From: Planomicrobium soli
GTDB lineage: Bacteria > Bacillota > Bacilli > Bacillales_A > Planococcaceae
Length of the DNA stretch: 64,000 bases
Direction of reading: 5' to 3'
Assembly: GCF_003014655.1 (NCBI RefSeq)
Contig: NZ_PYAT01000012.1
Span: 20,580-84,579 of the forward strand
Of the stretch, positions 28,118-38,027 are shown piece by piece (the first letter of the stretch is position 1; the number at the start of each line of letters is the position of its first letter). The position numbers were made by a program, and so were the translations under genes. Under the pieces are notes generated by a model, which saw only the letters and a list, made by a program, of their open reading frames with translations, had not been told where the DNA came from and did not search any database.

Positions 28118-28654
28118 TCAACCTTCTTCCAATTGGTAAGTTTGAATCGGGATGTATCTTGGCACTTGCTGCGGCTCAATTTGAAATACCGAGAATTCCG
28201 TCACTTGGAAAGTCACTGGTCCAAGCGACAAGGACTGCTTGATCGGCGGACCGCCTTTCCATTTTCCTGCGAGCGTGATATGCGGTACGAACGGTTTCGT
28301 GTCCGGATTCAAGTGAAAGGGCTGCAGTGTTTGCCGGACAGATTGTTGCAAAGCCGCCAATTCTTCGCTTTCTTCAATGGATGCATAGATGATGCGCGGG
28401 GTTAAAGGATTGCCGAACGCTTTCACCCCATTAATTGTAAGTTTGAAAGCTGCATGTGCAACTTCCTTCAGTGCTTCTGCTGCAGCTTTGATTTCCGAAT
28501 TGGGGTCGTTGCCGATAAAAAGCAAGGTGATGTGCATATCTACTGGCGAAGTGTAACGTTTATGGCTCGTTAAATTCCATTCTTGTCTTGCCGCATCTAA
28601 TTTCCCCGCAACTTCCGCCGGGATTTTGATCCCGATAAAGTAATGTTTGGACAT
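28118..28654 (-). CDS. thpR: RNA 2',3'-cyclic phosphodiesterase (ThpR/YtlP)
   Basis: 2H phosphoesterase with both HxTx motifs: HITLLFIG (about residue 41) and HITLAGKWKG (about residue 127). The family opens 2',3'-cyclic phosphates on RNA and was first described as a 2'-5' RNA ligase. 178 residues, cytoplasmic. The start follows AAAAGAGGTG. It is 44 bases upstream of ytlR in the same direction. Confidence 0.92.
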   Translation of the reverse strand: MSKHYFIGIKIPAEVAGKLDAARQEWNLTSHKRYTSPVDMHITLLFIGNDPNSEIKAAAEALKEVAHAAFKLTINGVKAFGNPLTPRIIYASIEESEELAALQQSVRQTLQPFHLNPDTKPFVPHITLAGKWKGGPPIKQSLSLGPVTFQVTEFSVFQIEPQQVPRYIPIQTYQLEEG

Positions 28655-28691
28655 TAGCGCACCTCTTTTCAGTTTATCATTTAACCTCTAA

Positions 28692-28726
28692 TAAAAAAAT
28701 AGTGATCGGCGTTTGCCGATCACTTT
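28692..28726 (-). terminator. Terminator of the pepV-dat unit
   Basis: AAGTGATCGGC-AAAC-GCCGATCACT followed by A/T-rich DNA with seven T on the minus strand. Confidence 0.85.
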
Positions 28727-28729
28727 CAT

Positions 28730-29578
28730 TTATGCTTTTACTCCCAAGTTCAACTTTTCAGCGAACGCTTTTTGAAGCTTTTTAGTCAGCACACCTGGAG
28801 TGCCGTCGCCGATTGTCTGGCCATCAATTTCGATGATCGGCATTACCTCAGCAGTCGTAGAAGACAAGAAAAACTCATCCATTTCCAGCGCCTGGGTTTT
28901 CGTAAAGGCAGTTTCCTGCACTTGGATTCCTGCTTCTTGGCAAAGGTCTAAAATTACGCTTCTTGTAATGCCCGGCAAAATCAGGTTGTCTGTCGGATGG
29001 GTGAACACCACTCCGTCTTTTATTCCGTACATATTTGTAGAAGAACCTTCTGTTACAACTTCACCGCGATGAAGAATTGCTTCATAGAATCCTTTGTCGT
29101 AAGCCTCTTGCTTTGCAAGGACGTTGCCAAGAAGATTCAAGCTCTTGATGTCGCAGCGAAGCCAGCGGATGTCTTCGATAAATGTTCCGCGTACACCCGC
29201 CTCCATCAATTCAACAGGGCGTTCAACCGTTTTCGTATAACCGATCAAAACCGGCGGCGCATCTATCGGAAAATGGTGTTGGCGAATTGAAGCTCCGCGC
29301 GTAATCTGCACGTATACTTGGCCATTGTTGATTTCATTTTTTTCAACTAAATCGTACATCAATTTGTGGAAAACATCTTTTGTGTAAGGGATGACGATTT
29401 TTATTTTTTCCGCACTTGCATAGAAGCGATCGATATGCTCTTTTGCTGTGAACATATTTCCTTCGTACACGCGGATTACCTCATAAATTCCATCCCCGAA
29501 CTGGTAACCTCGATCTTCTTTGGAAATCACCAATTCTTCTTCGCGAATAAACTGATCATTATGTAAAATTACGTCCAT
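28730..29578 (-). CDS. dat: D-amino acid aminotransferase
   Basis: PLP fold-type IV transaminase producing D-glutamate and D-alanine. The PLP lysine lies in DIKSLNLLGNVLAKQEA (about residue 145), preceded by FIEDIRWLRC; YQFGDGIYEVIRVY at the N-terminus and EGSSTNMYGI further on are typical. I set the start at 29578, which follows AGAGGGA, giving 282 residues, the usual Dat size. It is 17 bases past the pepV stop and probably cotranscribed with it; the pair could recycle cell-wall D-amino acids and peptides. Confidence 0.95.
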   Translation of the reverse strand: MDVILHNDQFIREEELVISKEDRGYQFGDGIYEVIRVYEGNMFTAKEHIDRFYASAEKIKIVIPYTKDVFHKLMYDLVEKNEINNGQVYVQITRGASIRQHHFPIDAPPVLIGYTKTVERPVELMEAGVRGTFIEDIRWLRCDIKSLNLLGNVLAKQEAYDKGFYEAILHRGEVVTEGSSTNMYGIKDGVVFTHPTDNLILPGITRSVILDLCQEAGIQVQETAFTKTQALEMDEFFLSSTTAEVMPIIEIDGQTIGDGTPGVLTKKLQKAFAEKLNLGVKA

Positions 29579-29595
29579 TTCTAATCCCTCTTCTC

Positions 29596-30969
29596 TCATT
29601 TTTTACAAGCCAATTGATAGATTGTTTCCGCATAGATAGCAGTCGCTTTTACTAGGTTATCAATATCCACAAATTCATCCAATTGATGGGCCACATCTTT
29701 TTCTCCTGGGAATAGCATGCCAAATGCGACGCCTTTTTTCAAGACACGGGCATACGTACCACCGCCAATCGCCAAAAGATCAGCCTTTTGCCCTGTCTGT
29801 CTTTCATAGACGCTTTGAAGCGTTTGAATAAAAGGATCGCTCTCGTCCACATGGTGGGGCGGGGAGTTTGAAACGATTTCCAGCAAGAATCCTTCCTTTT
29901 TAAAGTCGGCCATTTTATTGTCGAAGGGAAAGCTTACCGAATAACGCATGCTGATGGATACTGTCGCTTTTTGGCCGCGTTCGAATCGGATGATGCCTGC
30001 ATTGAACGTTGTATCTCCGGATATTTCATCCTTATAAGCGAGGCCCAGTTTCTTGCCGCGCGAATCGCCGTGGAAATAATCGGCGATAAATGTTGTAAAC
30101 TGTTGTCCTTCGCCGCTTAAATGATCTTTCAAGAATAACGCAAGCAAAATTCCGGCATTGACGCCATGGTCCGGTTCCATCGCATGGGCCGATTTGCCGT
30201 GCAGCGTTAATGTTGTATACCCGTCGACTTCTTCGCTGGAACCTATTAAATTACGGGCTCTGCAGAATTTTTCAAACCTTTCCTGCCACTTTGCAAAATC
30301 TCCCGCTACTGTCGCTTCCGCTAAGTCCGGCACCATATTGGTCCGCTCTCCGGATTTAAAAGTGAACAGGTTATCGTCTTGTGTCCAATTTGCTTTTGAA
30401 AATACCAAGCCAGCAATGCCTTTTTCTGCATTGATGATCGGGAAGTCCGCATCCGGCGCAAATGCGATTGTCGGCATTTCTTCCTTTTCGAAATAGCGCT
30501 TGACACACCGGAATCCACTTTCTTCATCAGTACCGATAATGAGGCGAACCCGTTTTGAAAAATCAAAACCTGCTTCCTTCACTATGTTCAAGGCGGTCCA
30601 AGCTGCGATTGTCGGCCCTTTATCGTCAATTGCGCCCCTGCCATAGAGCTTGCCATCTTCAATAACTCCACTAAACGGATCTTTTGTCCATCCGGTTCCG
30701 GTCGGGACCACATCTACATGCCCTAAAATGCCGAGCAGCTCGTCGCCTTCCCCCGTTTCCAGGTGCCCTGCAACATGGTCTACGTTTTTCACTTGAAACC
30801 CATTGGCCGTTCCTTTTTCCAAAAACCATTCAAGCGCCCGCTTTACATCCCTTCCAAAAGGAGCTTCCGGCGCCGTTTCATCACTTAATACACTCGGAAT
30901 TGCAATCAGCTGCTGCAATTCTTCAAGCATTCGATCTTTTCGCTTTTCTGCTTCCAGTTGCCAATCCAT
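29596..30969 (-). CDS. pepV: Dipeptidase PepV (M20 family)
   Basis: Zinc dipeptidase with the M20 metal ligands in GILGHVDVVPTGTGW and YGRGAIDDKGPTIAAW, the catalytic Glu in IGTDEESGFRCVKRY and a distal His in GGGTYARVLK region. 457 residues from the ATG at 30969, eight bases after AAGGAG; the GTG three codons upstream is inside the ribosome site. B. subtilis homologue is YtjP. Upstream DNA to the divergent ytzE carries a possible TATAAT (31095-31090, minus). Confidence 0.95.
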   Translation of the reverse strand: MDWQLEAEKRKDRMLEELQQLIAIPSVLSDETAPEAPFGRDVKRALEWFLEKGTANGFQVKNVDHVAGHLETGEGDELLGILGHVDVVPTGTGWTKDPFSGVIEDGKLYGRGAIDDKGPTIAAWTALNIVKEAGFDFSKRVRLIIGTDEESGFRCVKRYFEKEEMPTIAFAPDADFPIINAEKGIAGLVFSKANWTQDDNLFTFKSGERTNMVPDLAEATVAGDFAKWQERFEKFCRARNLIGSSEEVDGYTTLTLHGKSAHAMEPDHGVNAGILLALFLKDHLSGEGQQFTTFIADYFHGDSRGKKLGLAYKDEISGDTTFNAGIIRFERGQKATVSISMRYSVSFPFDNKMADFKKEGFLLEIVSNSPPHHVDESDPFIQTLQSVYERQTGQKADLLAIGGGTYARVLKKGVAFGMLFPGEKDVAHQLDEFVDIDNLVKATAIYAETIYQLACKK

Positions 30970-31128
30970 ATTCCACACTCCTTTTTATTAAAGCTATTGT
31001 ACACCTTTTTTGCATAAATTAAATAATGCTTGTATAAAACGGGCATTTTTTTGCCTTTTATTCCATCAAATAGCAGAAAAAAAGCGAAAATTATAGTAAA
31101 CTAATTATTTTTTCGATATAATCAAATT

Positions 31129-31149
31129 GTCAAATAAATTCTTTTGACA
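31129..31149. promoter_or_regulatory. Inverted repeat in the pepV-ytzE divergent region
   Basis: TGTCAAA-TAAATTC-TTTGACA: seven-base arms separated by seven bases. It could be an operator for either gene. The rest of the 296-base gap holds AT-rich promoter-like DNA and nothing else I can identify. Confidence 0.35.
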
Positions 31150-31265
31150 CATTCTTTTAGAAAAAGGGGTTGTCGTTCTCAATACCTAGTCTGCTGTATA
31201 CACCTCAGCACCTCGTCCGCTAGTCTTTGCCAATGGGAAAAAAGATGAAGGAGTGGTTTATTTTA

Positions 31266-31487
31266 ATGAAACCTACCACTGATCGCATGCTCATTCGAAT
31301 TAAAGATATGTATAAGTACATCCGAGATAACGGAACTGTAACTACGCAAGATTTAGTCGATGAATTCGGCATCACTCCTCGCACCATTCAAAGAGATTTG
31401 AATGTGTTAGCCTTTAACGATTTGGTGATTAGCCCAACTCGAGGCAAATGGACAACGACGCATAAAAAAGTGAAAGTGACAACCTGA
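31266..31487 (+). CDS. ytzE: YtzE-like DeoR-type helix-turn-helix protein
   Basis: 73 residues consisting of almost nothing but a DeoR/HTH_11 DNA-binding domain: MLIRIKDMYKYIRDNGTVTTQDLVDEF followed by the recognition helix GITPRTIQRDLNVLAF. No effector domain is present, so it may act as a stand-alone repressor or antagonist. I choose the ATG at 31266 by length agreement with B. subtilis YtzE; AAGGAG lies about 13 bases upstream, a little far. Target unknown. Confidence 0.85.
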   Translation: MKPTTDRMLIRIKDMYKYIRDNGTVTTQDLVDEFGITPRTIQRDLNVLAFNDLVISPTRGKWTTTHKKVKVTT

Positions 31488-31500
31488 ATGGCTTTCTAAA

Positions 31501-31539
31501 CAAAGAAAATGACCGCAAAAGCTGCGGTCATTTTCTTTG
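31501..31539. terminator. Bidirectional terminator between ytzE and ytzG
   Basis: AAAGAAAATGACCGCA-AAAGC-TGCGGTCATTTTCTTT, a near-perfect hairpin serving convergent genes. Confidence 0.92.
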
Positions 31540-32241
31540 TTTTAGAAGTTCGATTTCTTCTTCGGTCAAATGGCGATACTGCCCAAGCGCAAGTGCAGGG
31601 TCTAATGTTAGCGGACCCATCGACAGCCTTTTCAAATACGCCACTTCTTTGCCGACGCTTAGGAACATGCGCTTGACTTGATGAAATTTCCCTTCCGTAA
31701 TCGTCAGTTCGATTTCAGATACCGGCCCGCTTTTCAGCACTTTCAGCTGGCCCGATTTAGTAACATACCCATCTTCAAGCGTGACACCTTTTTCAAAAGC
31801 GGCAACGTCTTCACCGGTCACTTCACCATTAATAACAGCAAAATATGTTTTATCCACGTGCTTTTTTGGTGATAACAGTTCATGGGCGAGTTGCCCATCG
31901 TTTGTCAAAAGTAAAAATCCTTCTGTATCTTTGTCAAGCCGTCCCACAGGAAACGGTTGGAAATGCTGCTCCTCTTCCTTTAGAAGATCGATAACAGTCC
32001 GGTCGTACCTGTCTTCTGTCGCCGAAATTACACCAGCCGGTTTGTTCATCAACAGATAGACAAATTCTGCGTATTCCACCGTTTCTCCGTGCACTTCGAT
32101 TTTATCGTGGTATTCATCGACTTGTATTTTCGGATCCCGGACAATTGCACCGTTCACTTCCACCGCTTTTGACTTCAGCAGAACTTTCACTTCTTTCCGG
32201 GAACCAAATCCCATATTGGACAAGAATTTATCGATGCGCAT
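31528..32241 (-). CDS. ytzG: RsuA-family 16S rRNA pseudouridine synthase (YtzG)
   Basis: N-terminal S4 domain (MRIDKFLSNMGFGSRKEVK), then the RsuA/RluB catalytic domain with the catalytic Asp in PVGRLDKDTEGFLLLTNDG and later EGKFHQVKRM. RsuA forms pseudouridine 516 in 16S rRNA in E. coli; the target here is inferred by family. 237 residues. The start follows GGAGGG nine bases after the ytgP stop, so it is cotranscribed with ytgP. Confidence 0.95.
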   Translation of the reverse strand: MRIDKFLSNMGFGSRKEVKVLLKSKAVEVNGAIVRDPKIQVDEYHDKIEVHGETVEYAEFVYLLMNKPAGVISATEDRYDRTVIDLLKEEEQHFQPFPVGRLDKDTEGFLLLTNDGQLAHELLSPKKHVDKTYFAVINGEVTGEDVAAFEKGVTLEDGYVTKSGQLKVLKSGPVSEIELTITEGKFHQVKRMFLSVGKEVAYLKRLSMGPLTLDPALALGQYRHLTEEEIELLKQRK

Positions 32242-32250
32242 GTTGCCCTC

Positions 32251-33858
32251 CTAGAAACCGAATTTTCGAGTATATTTTGTCAAACGTTCACCGAGCAATT
32301 TTTGTGCTATGCCTGTTTTCAATCCGATAAAGCCATATACAGCCCCGCCTATTGCTCCAACAAGCAAAATCCGGATGATTGAATGAAATTTGCTGTCCAT
32401 CTGCAAATAGAGGTCAAGTACCGAGATAGCTGCAAAAACAACAGCCGCCATAACAGCATTCATCAAAATGATTAAAACGATTCTTCTTAAGACTAAAGAA
32501 GAACGGTAATTTAACGTTTTCGCTATAACAGCCAAGTTCATGGCGATTGCCATAACATAACCGATGACCGTGGCAGCTATCGCCCCATCTGTTTCAAACA
32601 TTTTGATCAGCGGAATATTCAAAGCAAGTTTTAACAGCAAACCGACTAATAAGTTTAAAATGATCCATTTCTGTTGGTTGATTCCTTGCAAAATGGAAGC
32701 CGTGACCGGGAATAACGCGAAGAGAATCGCCACCGGCAAGTAATGGGCAAGAATCTGGGAACCGCTTGCGCTTACTTCATAGAACACATGATACAGCTCG
32801 TCAGACAGCATCGTCATCCCGACGACTGCCGGCAAGGTCATGAAGAGCAAAACTTGAAACGATTGATCCAACGTCCGGGTGACTTGATCGTGCTCATTTC
32901 TAGTAAAGTATCTTGTAATGAGCGGAATCAATGCCATGGAGAATCCAGTGGCAAGCATGACCGGAATCATTACTAATTTGTGGGCGGTAAAGTTTAAGAT
33001 GCTCAAGTATTTGCTGGATTCTGCAGCATTCGCTGTCGTACTCATTGCATTGTTAAACGTTAACATGTCGACAAACTGGAATAATGGATTGGCAATGCCG
33101 AGGAATACGACCGGTACCGCATAGATAGCAATTTCTTTATACATATCGCGTAACCGTACGTCGTATGACTCGACTGAATTCGCCCGTAGTTCGTTGTATT
33201 CCGGCTTTTTCTTTCTCCAGTAATAGAACAATACCATAACGCCGCCGAGCGCTCCAATTGCGGCAGAAAGCACTGCGACCTGCACAGCGGTTTTTGGTGT
33301 GCCGTCCAAGAAATTCAAGACAATATAGGCACCTGCAAGCAAGAAAATAATTCGGACGATCTGTTCAATCAGCTGAGAAACCGCCGTAGGCATCATGAAA
33401 TTGTACCCTTGGAAAAACCCGCGCCACAAGCTCATGAACGGCACGACAATCAAAGCAAAACTGACCCATTGAATCACTTCTTTAACATCCTGCACCGAGT
33501 GGAATTTATCTTTTTCATCGATTGTCATATGAGCAAGCGGCTCTGCAAAGAAATACAGCAGCAAAAATGCGACAAATCCTGTAACCATCATTGTCAGCAA
33601 TCCAGACTTCAAAAGCCGGCGCCCAGTTTCATAATCACCGAGTGAATTGTATTTTGCTACGAATTTGGAAAAAGCGATTGGGGCACCGGAAATCGCAAGC
33701 GACAGCATCAGGTTATACGGTATGTATGCATATTGGTAGAGGCCGATGTTTTCTTCCCCGACCATATCATAAAACGGGATAACGTAAATAACGCCGAGAA
33801 TTTTTGATAAGAATAAACCTAAGGTTAAAATGGCGGTTCCTTTGATGAGTGTAGACAT
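32251..33858 (-). CDS. ytgP: MurJ-type polysaccharide/lipid II flippase (YtgP)
   Basis: MOP-superfamily (MviN/MATE-like) exporter with about 14 transmembrane helices. The N-terminal LIKGTAILTLGLFLSKILGVIYVIPFYDMVG is typical of the YtgP/SpoVB group; B. subtilis YtgP (MurJ) flips lipid II across the membrane. 535 residues. The ATG at 33858 follows AGGAAG. It is divergent from ytfP with operator-like repeats between. Confidence 0.93.
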   Translation of the reverse strand: MSTLIKGTAILTLGLFLSKILGVIYVIPFYDMVGEENIGLYQYAYIPYNLMLSLAISGAPIAFSKFVAKYNSLGDYETGRRLLKSGLLTMMVTGFVAFLLLYFFAEPLAHMTIDEKDKFHSVQDVKEVIQWVSFALIVVPFMSLWRGFFQGYNFMMPTAVSQLIEQIVRIIFLLAGAYIVLNFLDGTPKTAVQVAVLSAAIGALGGVMVLFYYWRKKKPEYNELRANSVESYDVRLRDMYKEIAIYAVPVVFLGIANPLFQFVDMLTFNNAMSTTANAAESSKYLSILNFTAHKLVMIPVMLATGFSMALIPLITRYFTRNEHDQVTRTLDQSFQVLLFMTLPAVVGMTMLSDELYHVFYEVSASGSQILAHYLPVAILFALFPVTASILQGINQQKWIILNLLVGLLLKLALNIPLIKMFETDGAIAATVIGYVMAIAMNLAVIAKTLNYRSSLVLRRIVLIILMNAVMAAVVFAAISVLDLYLQMDSKFHSIIRILLVGAIGGAVYGFIGLKTGIAQKLLGERLTKYTRKFGF

Positions 33859-33928
33859 TTTGCACTTCCTGACTTGTATGTAATAATCTAAGTTTTGATT
33901 ACGCTTTTATTCTTGTAAAAAAACAATC

Positions 33929-33990
33929 TACACGATAGTGTACACCCATAGAAGAAATTACTCAACGTGTTTTGACGTATCGTGTATACT
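33929..33990. promoter_or_regulatory. Operator-like inverted repeats between ytgP and ytfP
   Basis: TACACGATA (33929-33937) recurs inverted as TATCGTGTA (33978-33986). The first copy is part of a TACAC-GATA-GTGTA palindrome (33929-33942). TATACT at 33984-33989 could be the ytfP -10, so the right copy would overlap the promoter. Confidence 0.4.
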
Positions 33991-34021
33991 GAAAAGAAAA
34001 ACGAAAGCGAGTTCTTATTTT

Positions 34022-35299
34022 ATGTATGACGTAATTATCATTGGCGGGGGTCCCTCGGGGCTTATGGCCTCAATTGCCGCCGCCTCTAGAAACCAAAAGG
34101 TTTTATTGGTTGAAAAAGGAAAAAAACTTGGAAAAAAACTGATTATTTCTGGTGGAGGACGCTGCAACGTTACCAATCGTCTGCCTCTTGACGAAATTGT
34201 GAAAAATATTCCAGGGAACGGCCGTTTTTTGCACAGTCCGTTTTCTGTGTTCAGTAACGAAGATATTATTGCATTTTTTGAAGGCCTTGGTGTCGCGTTG
34301 AAAGAAGAAGACCACGGCCGCATGTTCCCGGTATCCGATCGTGCGCAAGATGTGGCTGACGCCATGTTCCGTGAAATGGACCGGCTGAATGTGACTGTTC
34401 TGCTCGAATCGCCTGTAAAAAAATTGCTGATGACTGACGATCGTGTGACAGGTATCCGCCTGCACTCGGGAGAAGAATATACTGCAAAAGCAGTGGTCGT
34501 CGCAGTCGGCGGAAAAGCGGTACCGCAAACCGGTTCTACCGGCGACGGCTATCCATGGGCGGAAAAAGCCGGCCATCTAGTGACCGACTTGTATCCGACA
34601 GAAGTACCGCTCCTGTCAAAAGAACCGTTTATCGTCAACCGCGAACTGCAAGGATTGGCATTGCGCGACGCAGCTGTTTCGGTACTGAATAAAAAAGGCA
34701 AGGCGATCATCACCCACCAAATGGACATGCTGTTCACCCATTTTGGTTTGAGCGGTCCAGCGGTATTGCGCTGCAGCCAGTTTGTCGTAAAAGAATTAAA
34801 GAAAAACGGCGGTGCCCCTGTCGAAATCCGTATCAACTCCCTGCCGGATGAAAACGCCGAATCGGCATTCCAGCTGCTGCACAAAATGATGAAGGATGAT
34901 CCAAAAAAAGCAGTGAAAAATGTATGGAAAGGAATTGGCCAGGAACGTTGGATGCTTTTCCTCTTTGAACGTGCAGGCATTGATCCGCAAGCAATCGGCG
35001 CTGAACTTGCCAGCGACAAAGTCCGTGCGCTTGCCGCTCAACTGACCTCATTTTCCATGTTCGTCACCGGTACGCAGCCGATTGAAAAAGCGTTTGTTAC
35101 TGGCGGCGGGGTTTCCATCAAGGAAATCGAACCGAAAACAATGGCCTCCAAAAAGAAAGCCGGCCTCTACTTCTGCGGTGAAATTTTGGACATACATGGC
35201 TATACCGGCGGCTACAATATCACATCTGCGCTCGTGACCGGCAATGTTGCCGGCCAAAGTGCTGCCCGCTTTGCGCAAGAATTTGCCGCAAACGCATAG
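34022..35299 (+). CDS. ytfP: BaiN/HI0933-family FAD/NAD(P)-dependent oxidoreductase (YtfP)
   Basis: Flavoprotein with the N-terminal dinucleotide motif [19 protein letters not shown], the HI0933 signature [29 protein letters not shown] and the C-terminal [15 protein letters not shown]. Substrate unknown. I place the start at the ATG at 34022, immediately before the FAD motif, giving 425 residues; the 28 in-frame codons upstream cross the promoter region. The ribosome site (GAAAGCGAG) is weak. Confidence 0.92.
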   Translation: MYDVIIIGGGPSGLMASIAAASRNQKVLLVEKGKKLGKKLIISGGGRCNVTNRLPLDEIVKNIPGNGRFLHSPFSVFSNEDIIAFFEGLGVALKEEDHGRMFPVSDRAQDVADAMFREMDRLNVTVLLESPVKKLLMTDDRVTGIRLHSGEEYTAKAVVVAVGGKAVPQTGSTGDGYPWAEKAGHLVTDLYPTEVPLLSKEPFIVNRELQGLALRDAAVSVLNKKGKAIITHQMDMLFTHFGLSGPAVLRCSQFVVKELKKNGGAPVEIRINSLPDENAESAFQLLHKMMKDDPKKAVKNVWKGIGQERWMLFLFERAGIDPQAIGAELASDKVRALAAQLTSFSMFVTGTQPIEKAFVTGGGVSIKEIEPKTMASKKKAGLYFCGEILDIHGYTGGYNITSALVTGNVAGQSAARFAQEFAANA

Positions 35300-35310
35300 T
35301 TTTATAGAAA

Positions 35311-35349
35311 TAAAGCCATTCGCACCTAATGCGAATGGCTTTATTTTTT
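35311..35349 (+). terminator. Terminator of ytfP
   Basis: TAAAGCCATTCGCA-CCTAA-TGCGAATGGCTTTA followed by TTTTTT. Confidence 0.9.
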
Positions 35350-35356
35350 GAGTTAT

Positions 35357-35456
35357 TTACGGTTCTCAGGACTTTTACGCATGCTCAGAAACTCATATGC
35401 ACGCTTAGAAAAAAATTCGCACGCTCACCGAAAAATATGCACGTTCGCTAACATTC
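35357..35456. repeat. Degenerate 20-bp tandem repeat between ytfP and leuS terminators
   Basis: Four units in exact 20-base register (35377-35396, 35397-35416, 35417-35436, 35437-35456) around the consensus WYGCACGCTCAGAAAAAAAT, with a fifth, poorer unit just to the left (CTCAG one base out of phase). The core GCACGCTYA is the best-kept part. It lies between two terminators of convergent genes and contains no ORF. Confidence 0.75.
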
Positions 35457-35462
35457 GACTAC

Positions 35463-35507
35463 AAAAAACCTGTCCGGCAGTTTAAAGCTGCCGGACAGGT
35501 TTTTTTA
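35463..35507 (-). terminator. Terminator of leuS
   Basis: AAACCTGTCCGGCAG-CTTTAAA-CTGCCGGACAGGTTTTTT region, a long perfect stem directly after leuS. Confidence 0.92.
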
Positions 35508-35508
35508 T

Positions 35509-37920
35509 TTATGCTACTACAATATTGATCAATTTCCCTGGAATTGCAATGACTTTGCGAATTTCTTTGCCGTCAGCCGCTTTTTGTACATGCTCGTCGG
35601 CAAGCGCTGCCGCTTCAAGCTCTTCTTTCGTGCTGGCTTTTGCGACAACCAGTTTCGTTCTCACTTTGCCATTCACTTGGACAACGATTTCCACTTCATC
35701 TGAAACCAATTTCGACTCGTCAAATGCCGGCCATGCTTCGTAAGAGACTGTGCCGCTATGGCCCAACTTCTCCCAAAGCTCTTCGGCCACATGCGGCGCG
35801 ATTGGAGACAATAATTTTACAAAGCCTTCAACATATTCTTTCGGAATAGCATCAGCTTTATAGCCTTCGTTGATAAAGACCATCATTTGTGAAATGGCAG
35901 TGTTGAAACGAAGTCCTTCAAAGTCTTCCGTTACTTTTTTAACTGTCTGGTGGTAGACTTTTTCAAGTTTGCCATCGTTTGCCTCTACCACTTTTCCGCT
36001 CAATCCGTCTTCTTCCACCAGCAATCGCCAAACCCGGTCAAGGAAACGGCGTGAACCATCAAGCCCATTTGTCGACCAAGCAATCGATGCTTCAAGCGGC
36101 CCCATGAACATTTCGTACATGCGAAGCGTATCTGCTCCGTGGCTTTCGATGATTTGGTCCGGGTTAACCACATTGCCTTTGGATTTCGACATTTTTTCAT
36201 TGCCTTCACCCAAAATCATTCCTTGGTTGAACAATTTTTGGAACGGCTCTTTTGTGGAAACCACTCCCACATCGTAAAGCACTTTGTGCCAGAAACGTGC
36301 ATACAACAAATGAAGCACTGCATGCTCGGCTCCACCGATGTAAACATCAACCGGAAGCCAGCGTTTCAACAATTCCGGATCTGCGATCATTTCGTCGTTT
36401 GTCGGATCGATAAAACGCAAGTAATACCAGCAGCTGCCTGCCCATTGCGGCATTGTGTTCGTTTCGCGGCGGCCTTTCAAACCAGTCTCCGGATGAACAA
36501 CGTTAACCCATTCTTCAATGTTTGCAAGCGGCGATTCCCCTGTACCGCTCGGCTTAATATCAGTTGTCACCGGAAGCATCAACGGCAAGTCTTTTTCATC
36601 AACCGGTGTCATTGTGCCATCTTCCCAGTGGATGATCGGAATTGGTTCGCCCCAGTAGCGCTGGCGGCTGAATAGCCAGTCGCGCAGACGGTAAGTGATT
36701 TTCTTCTCGCCGACTCCGTGTTCTTCCAGCCACTGGATCGCCTTGGCAATCGCGTCTTTTTTGTTTAAGCCGTTCAAGAATTCAGAGTTGATCAGTTCCC
36801 CGTCTCCTGCATAAGCTTCTTTATCGATAACGCCGCCGGATACCACTTCAACGATCGGCAAATCGAATTGCTTCGCAAATTCATAGTCCCGCTCATCATG
36901 CGCCGGAACTGCCATGATCGCACCAGTTCCATAAGTGGCCAATACGTAATCCGCAATCCATATCGGCATTTTTTCGCCGCTCACCGGGTTGATGGCATAG
37001 GCTCCAGTAAATACGCCGGACTTGCCTTTAGCCAAATCAGTACGCTCCAAATCGCTTTTCGTTTTTACTTCGTCAATATAAGCTTCAACGGCCGCTTTTT
37101 GATCTTCTGTTGTAATGGCTGCCACCAATTTATGTTCCGGCGCCAATACAGCATAAGTAGCGCCGAAAATCGTATCCGGGCGTGTCGTGAATGCGCGGAA
37201 TGAATGGCCATTGCCATCCACTTTGAATTTCAGCTCCGCTCCTTCGGATTTCCCGATCCAGTTGCGCTGCATGTCTTTCAAACTTTCCGGCCAGTCAAGT
37301 TCATCCAAATCTTCAAGCAAGCGGTCTGCATATTCTGTTATGCGCAATACCCACTGGCGCATCGGACGGCGTTCAACCGGATGCCCGCCCCGCTCTGACA
37401 ATCCGTCGACCACTTCTTCGTTGGCAAGTACTGTTCCTAGTGCAGGACACCAATTCACAGCCACTTCGTCAACATATGCCAACCCTTTATTGTACAATTG
37501 AATGAAAATCCACTGCGTCCATTTATAGTAAGCAGGATCTGTCGTATTGATTTCACGGTCCCAATCATATGAGAACCCAAGTTCCTGGATTTGGCGCTTG
37601 AACGTTGCGATGTTTTTCGCAGTGAACTCAGCTGGGTCGTTTCCTGTATCCAAAGCATATTGCTCTGCTGGAAGGCCGAATGCATCCCATCCCATCGGGT
37701 GAAGAACGTTATAGCCTTGCATGCGTTTCATGCGGCTTAAAATATCCGTCGCTGTGTATCCTTCCGGATGCCCGACGTGAAGGCCTGCACCTGATGGATA
37801 AGGAAACATATCAAGTGCATAAAATTTCTCCTTGGACTCATCATTGTCCATTTTGAAAGTTTTATTTTCGGCCCAGTATTTCTGCCATTTCTTTTCAACT
37901 TCTTTGTGCTTGAATGTCAT
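35509..37920 (-). CDS. leuS: Leucyl-tRNA synthetase
   Basis: Class Ia synthetase charging tRNA-Leu. HIGH-type motif in [15 protein letters not shown] (about residues 40-54), the CP1 editing domain with [14 protein letters not shown], and KMSKS in [15 protein letters not shown] in the C-terminal third. I set the start at 37920 after GAGGAGG, giving 803 residues, the normal bacterial size; 18 in-frame codons upstream have no ribosome site. Controlled by a Leu T-box leader. Confidence 0.98.
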   Translation of the reverse strand: MTFKHKEVEKKWQKYWAENKTFKMDNDESKEKFYALDMFPYPSGAGLHVGHPEGYTATDILSRMKRMQGYNVLHPMGWDAFGLPAEQYALDTGNDPAEFTAKNIATFKRQIQELGFSYDWDREINTTDPAYYKWTQWIFIQLYNKGLAYVDEVAVNWCPALGTVLANEEVVDGLSERGGHPVERRPMRQWVLRITEYADRLLEDLDELDWPESLKDMQRNWIGKSEGAELKFKVDGNGHSFRAFTTRPDTIFGATYAVLAPEHKLVAAITTEDQKAAVEAYIDEVKTKSDLERTDLAKGKSGVFTGAYAINPVSGEKMPIWIADYVLATYGTGAIMAVPAHDERDYEFAKQFDLPIVEVVSGGVIDKEAYAGDGELINSEFLNGLNKKDAIAKAIQWLEEHGVGEKKITYRLRDWLFSRQRYWGEPIPIIHWEDGTMTPVDEKDLPLMLPVTTDIKPSGTGESPLANIEEWVNVVHPETGLKGRRETNTMPQWAGSCWYYLRFIDPTNDEMIADPELLKRWLPVDVYIGGAEHAVLHLLYARFWHKVLYDVGVVSTKEPFQKLFNQGMILGEGNEKMSKSKGNVVNPDQIIESHGADTLRMYEMFMGPLEASIAWSTNGLDGSRRFLDRVWRLLVEEDGLSGKVVEANDGKLEKVYHQTVKKVTEDFEGLRFNTAISQMMVFINEGYKADAIPKEYVEGFVKLLSPIAPHVAEELWEKLGHSGTVSYEAWPAFDESKLVSDEVEIVVQVNGKVRTKLVVAKASTKEELEAAALADEHVQKAADGKEIRKVIAIPGKLINIVVA

Positions 37921-38027
37921 ATCCAGTTCCTCCTCATTAGAAAAGCGGAAACGGCAAAATGCCGGTGCTGCCAAACTGAACCCTCCCGCTTATGAAAGTC
38001 CAGCCAGTGATAGCATGAAAAATAAAA

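Noticed and set aside
35357..35456. CRISPR-like array
   Set aside because: The units are directly adjacent with no unique spacers, degenerate, and without cas genes nearby.
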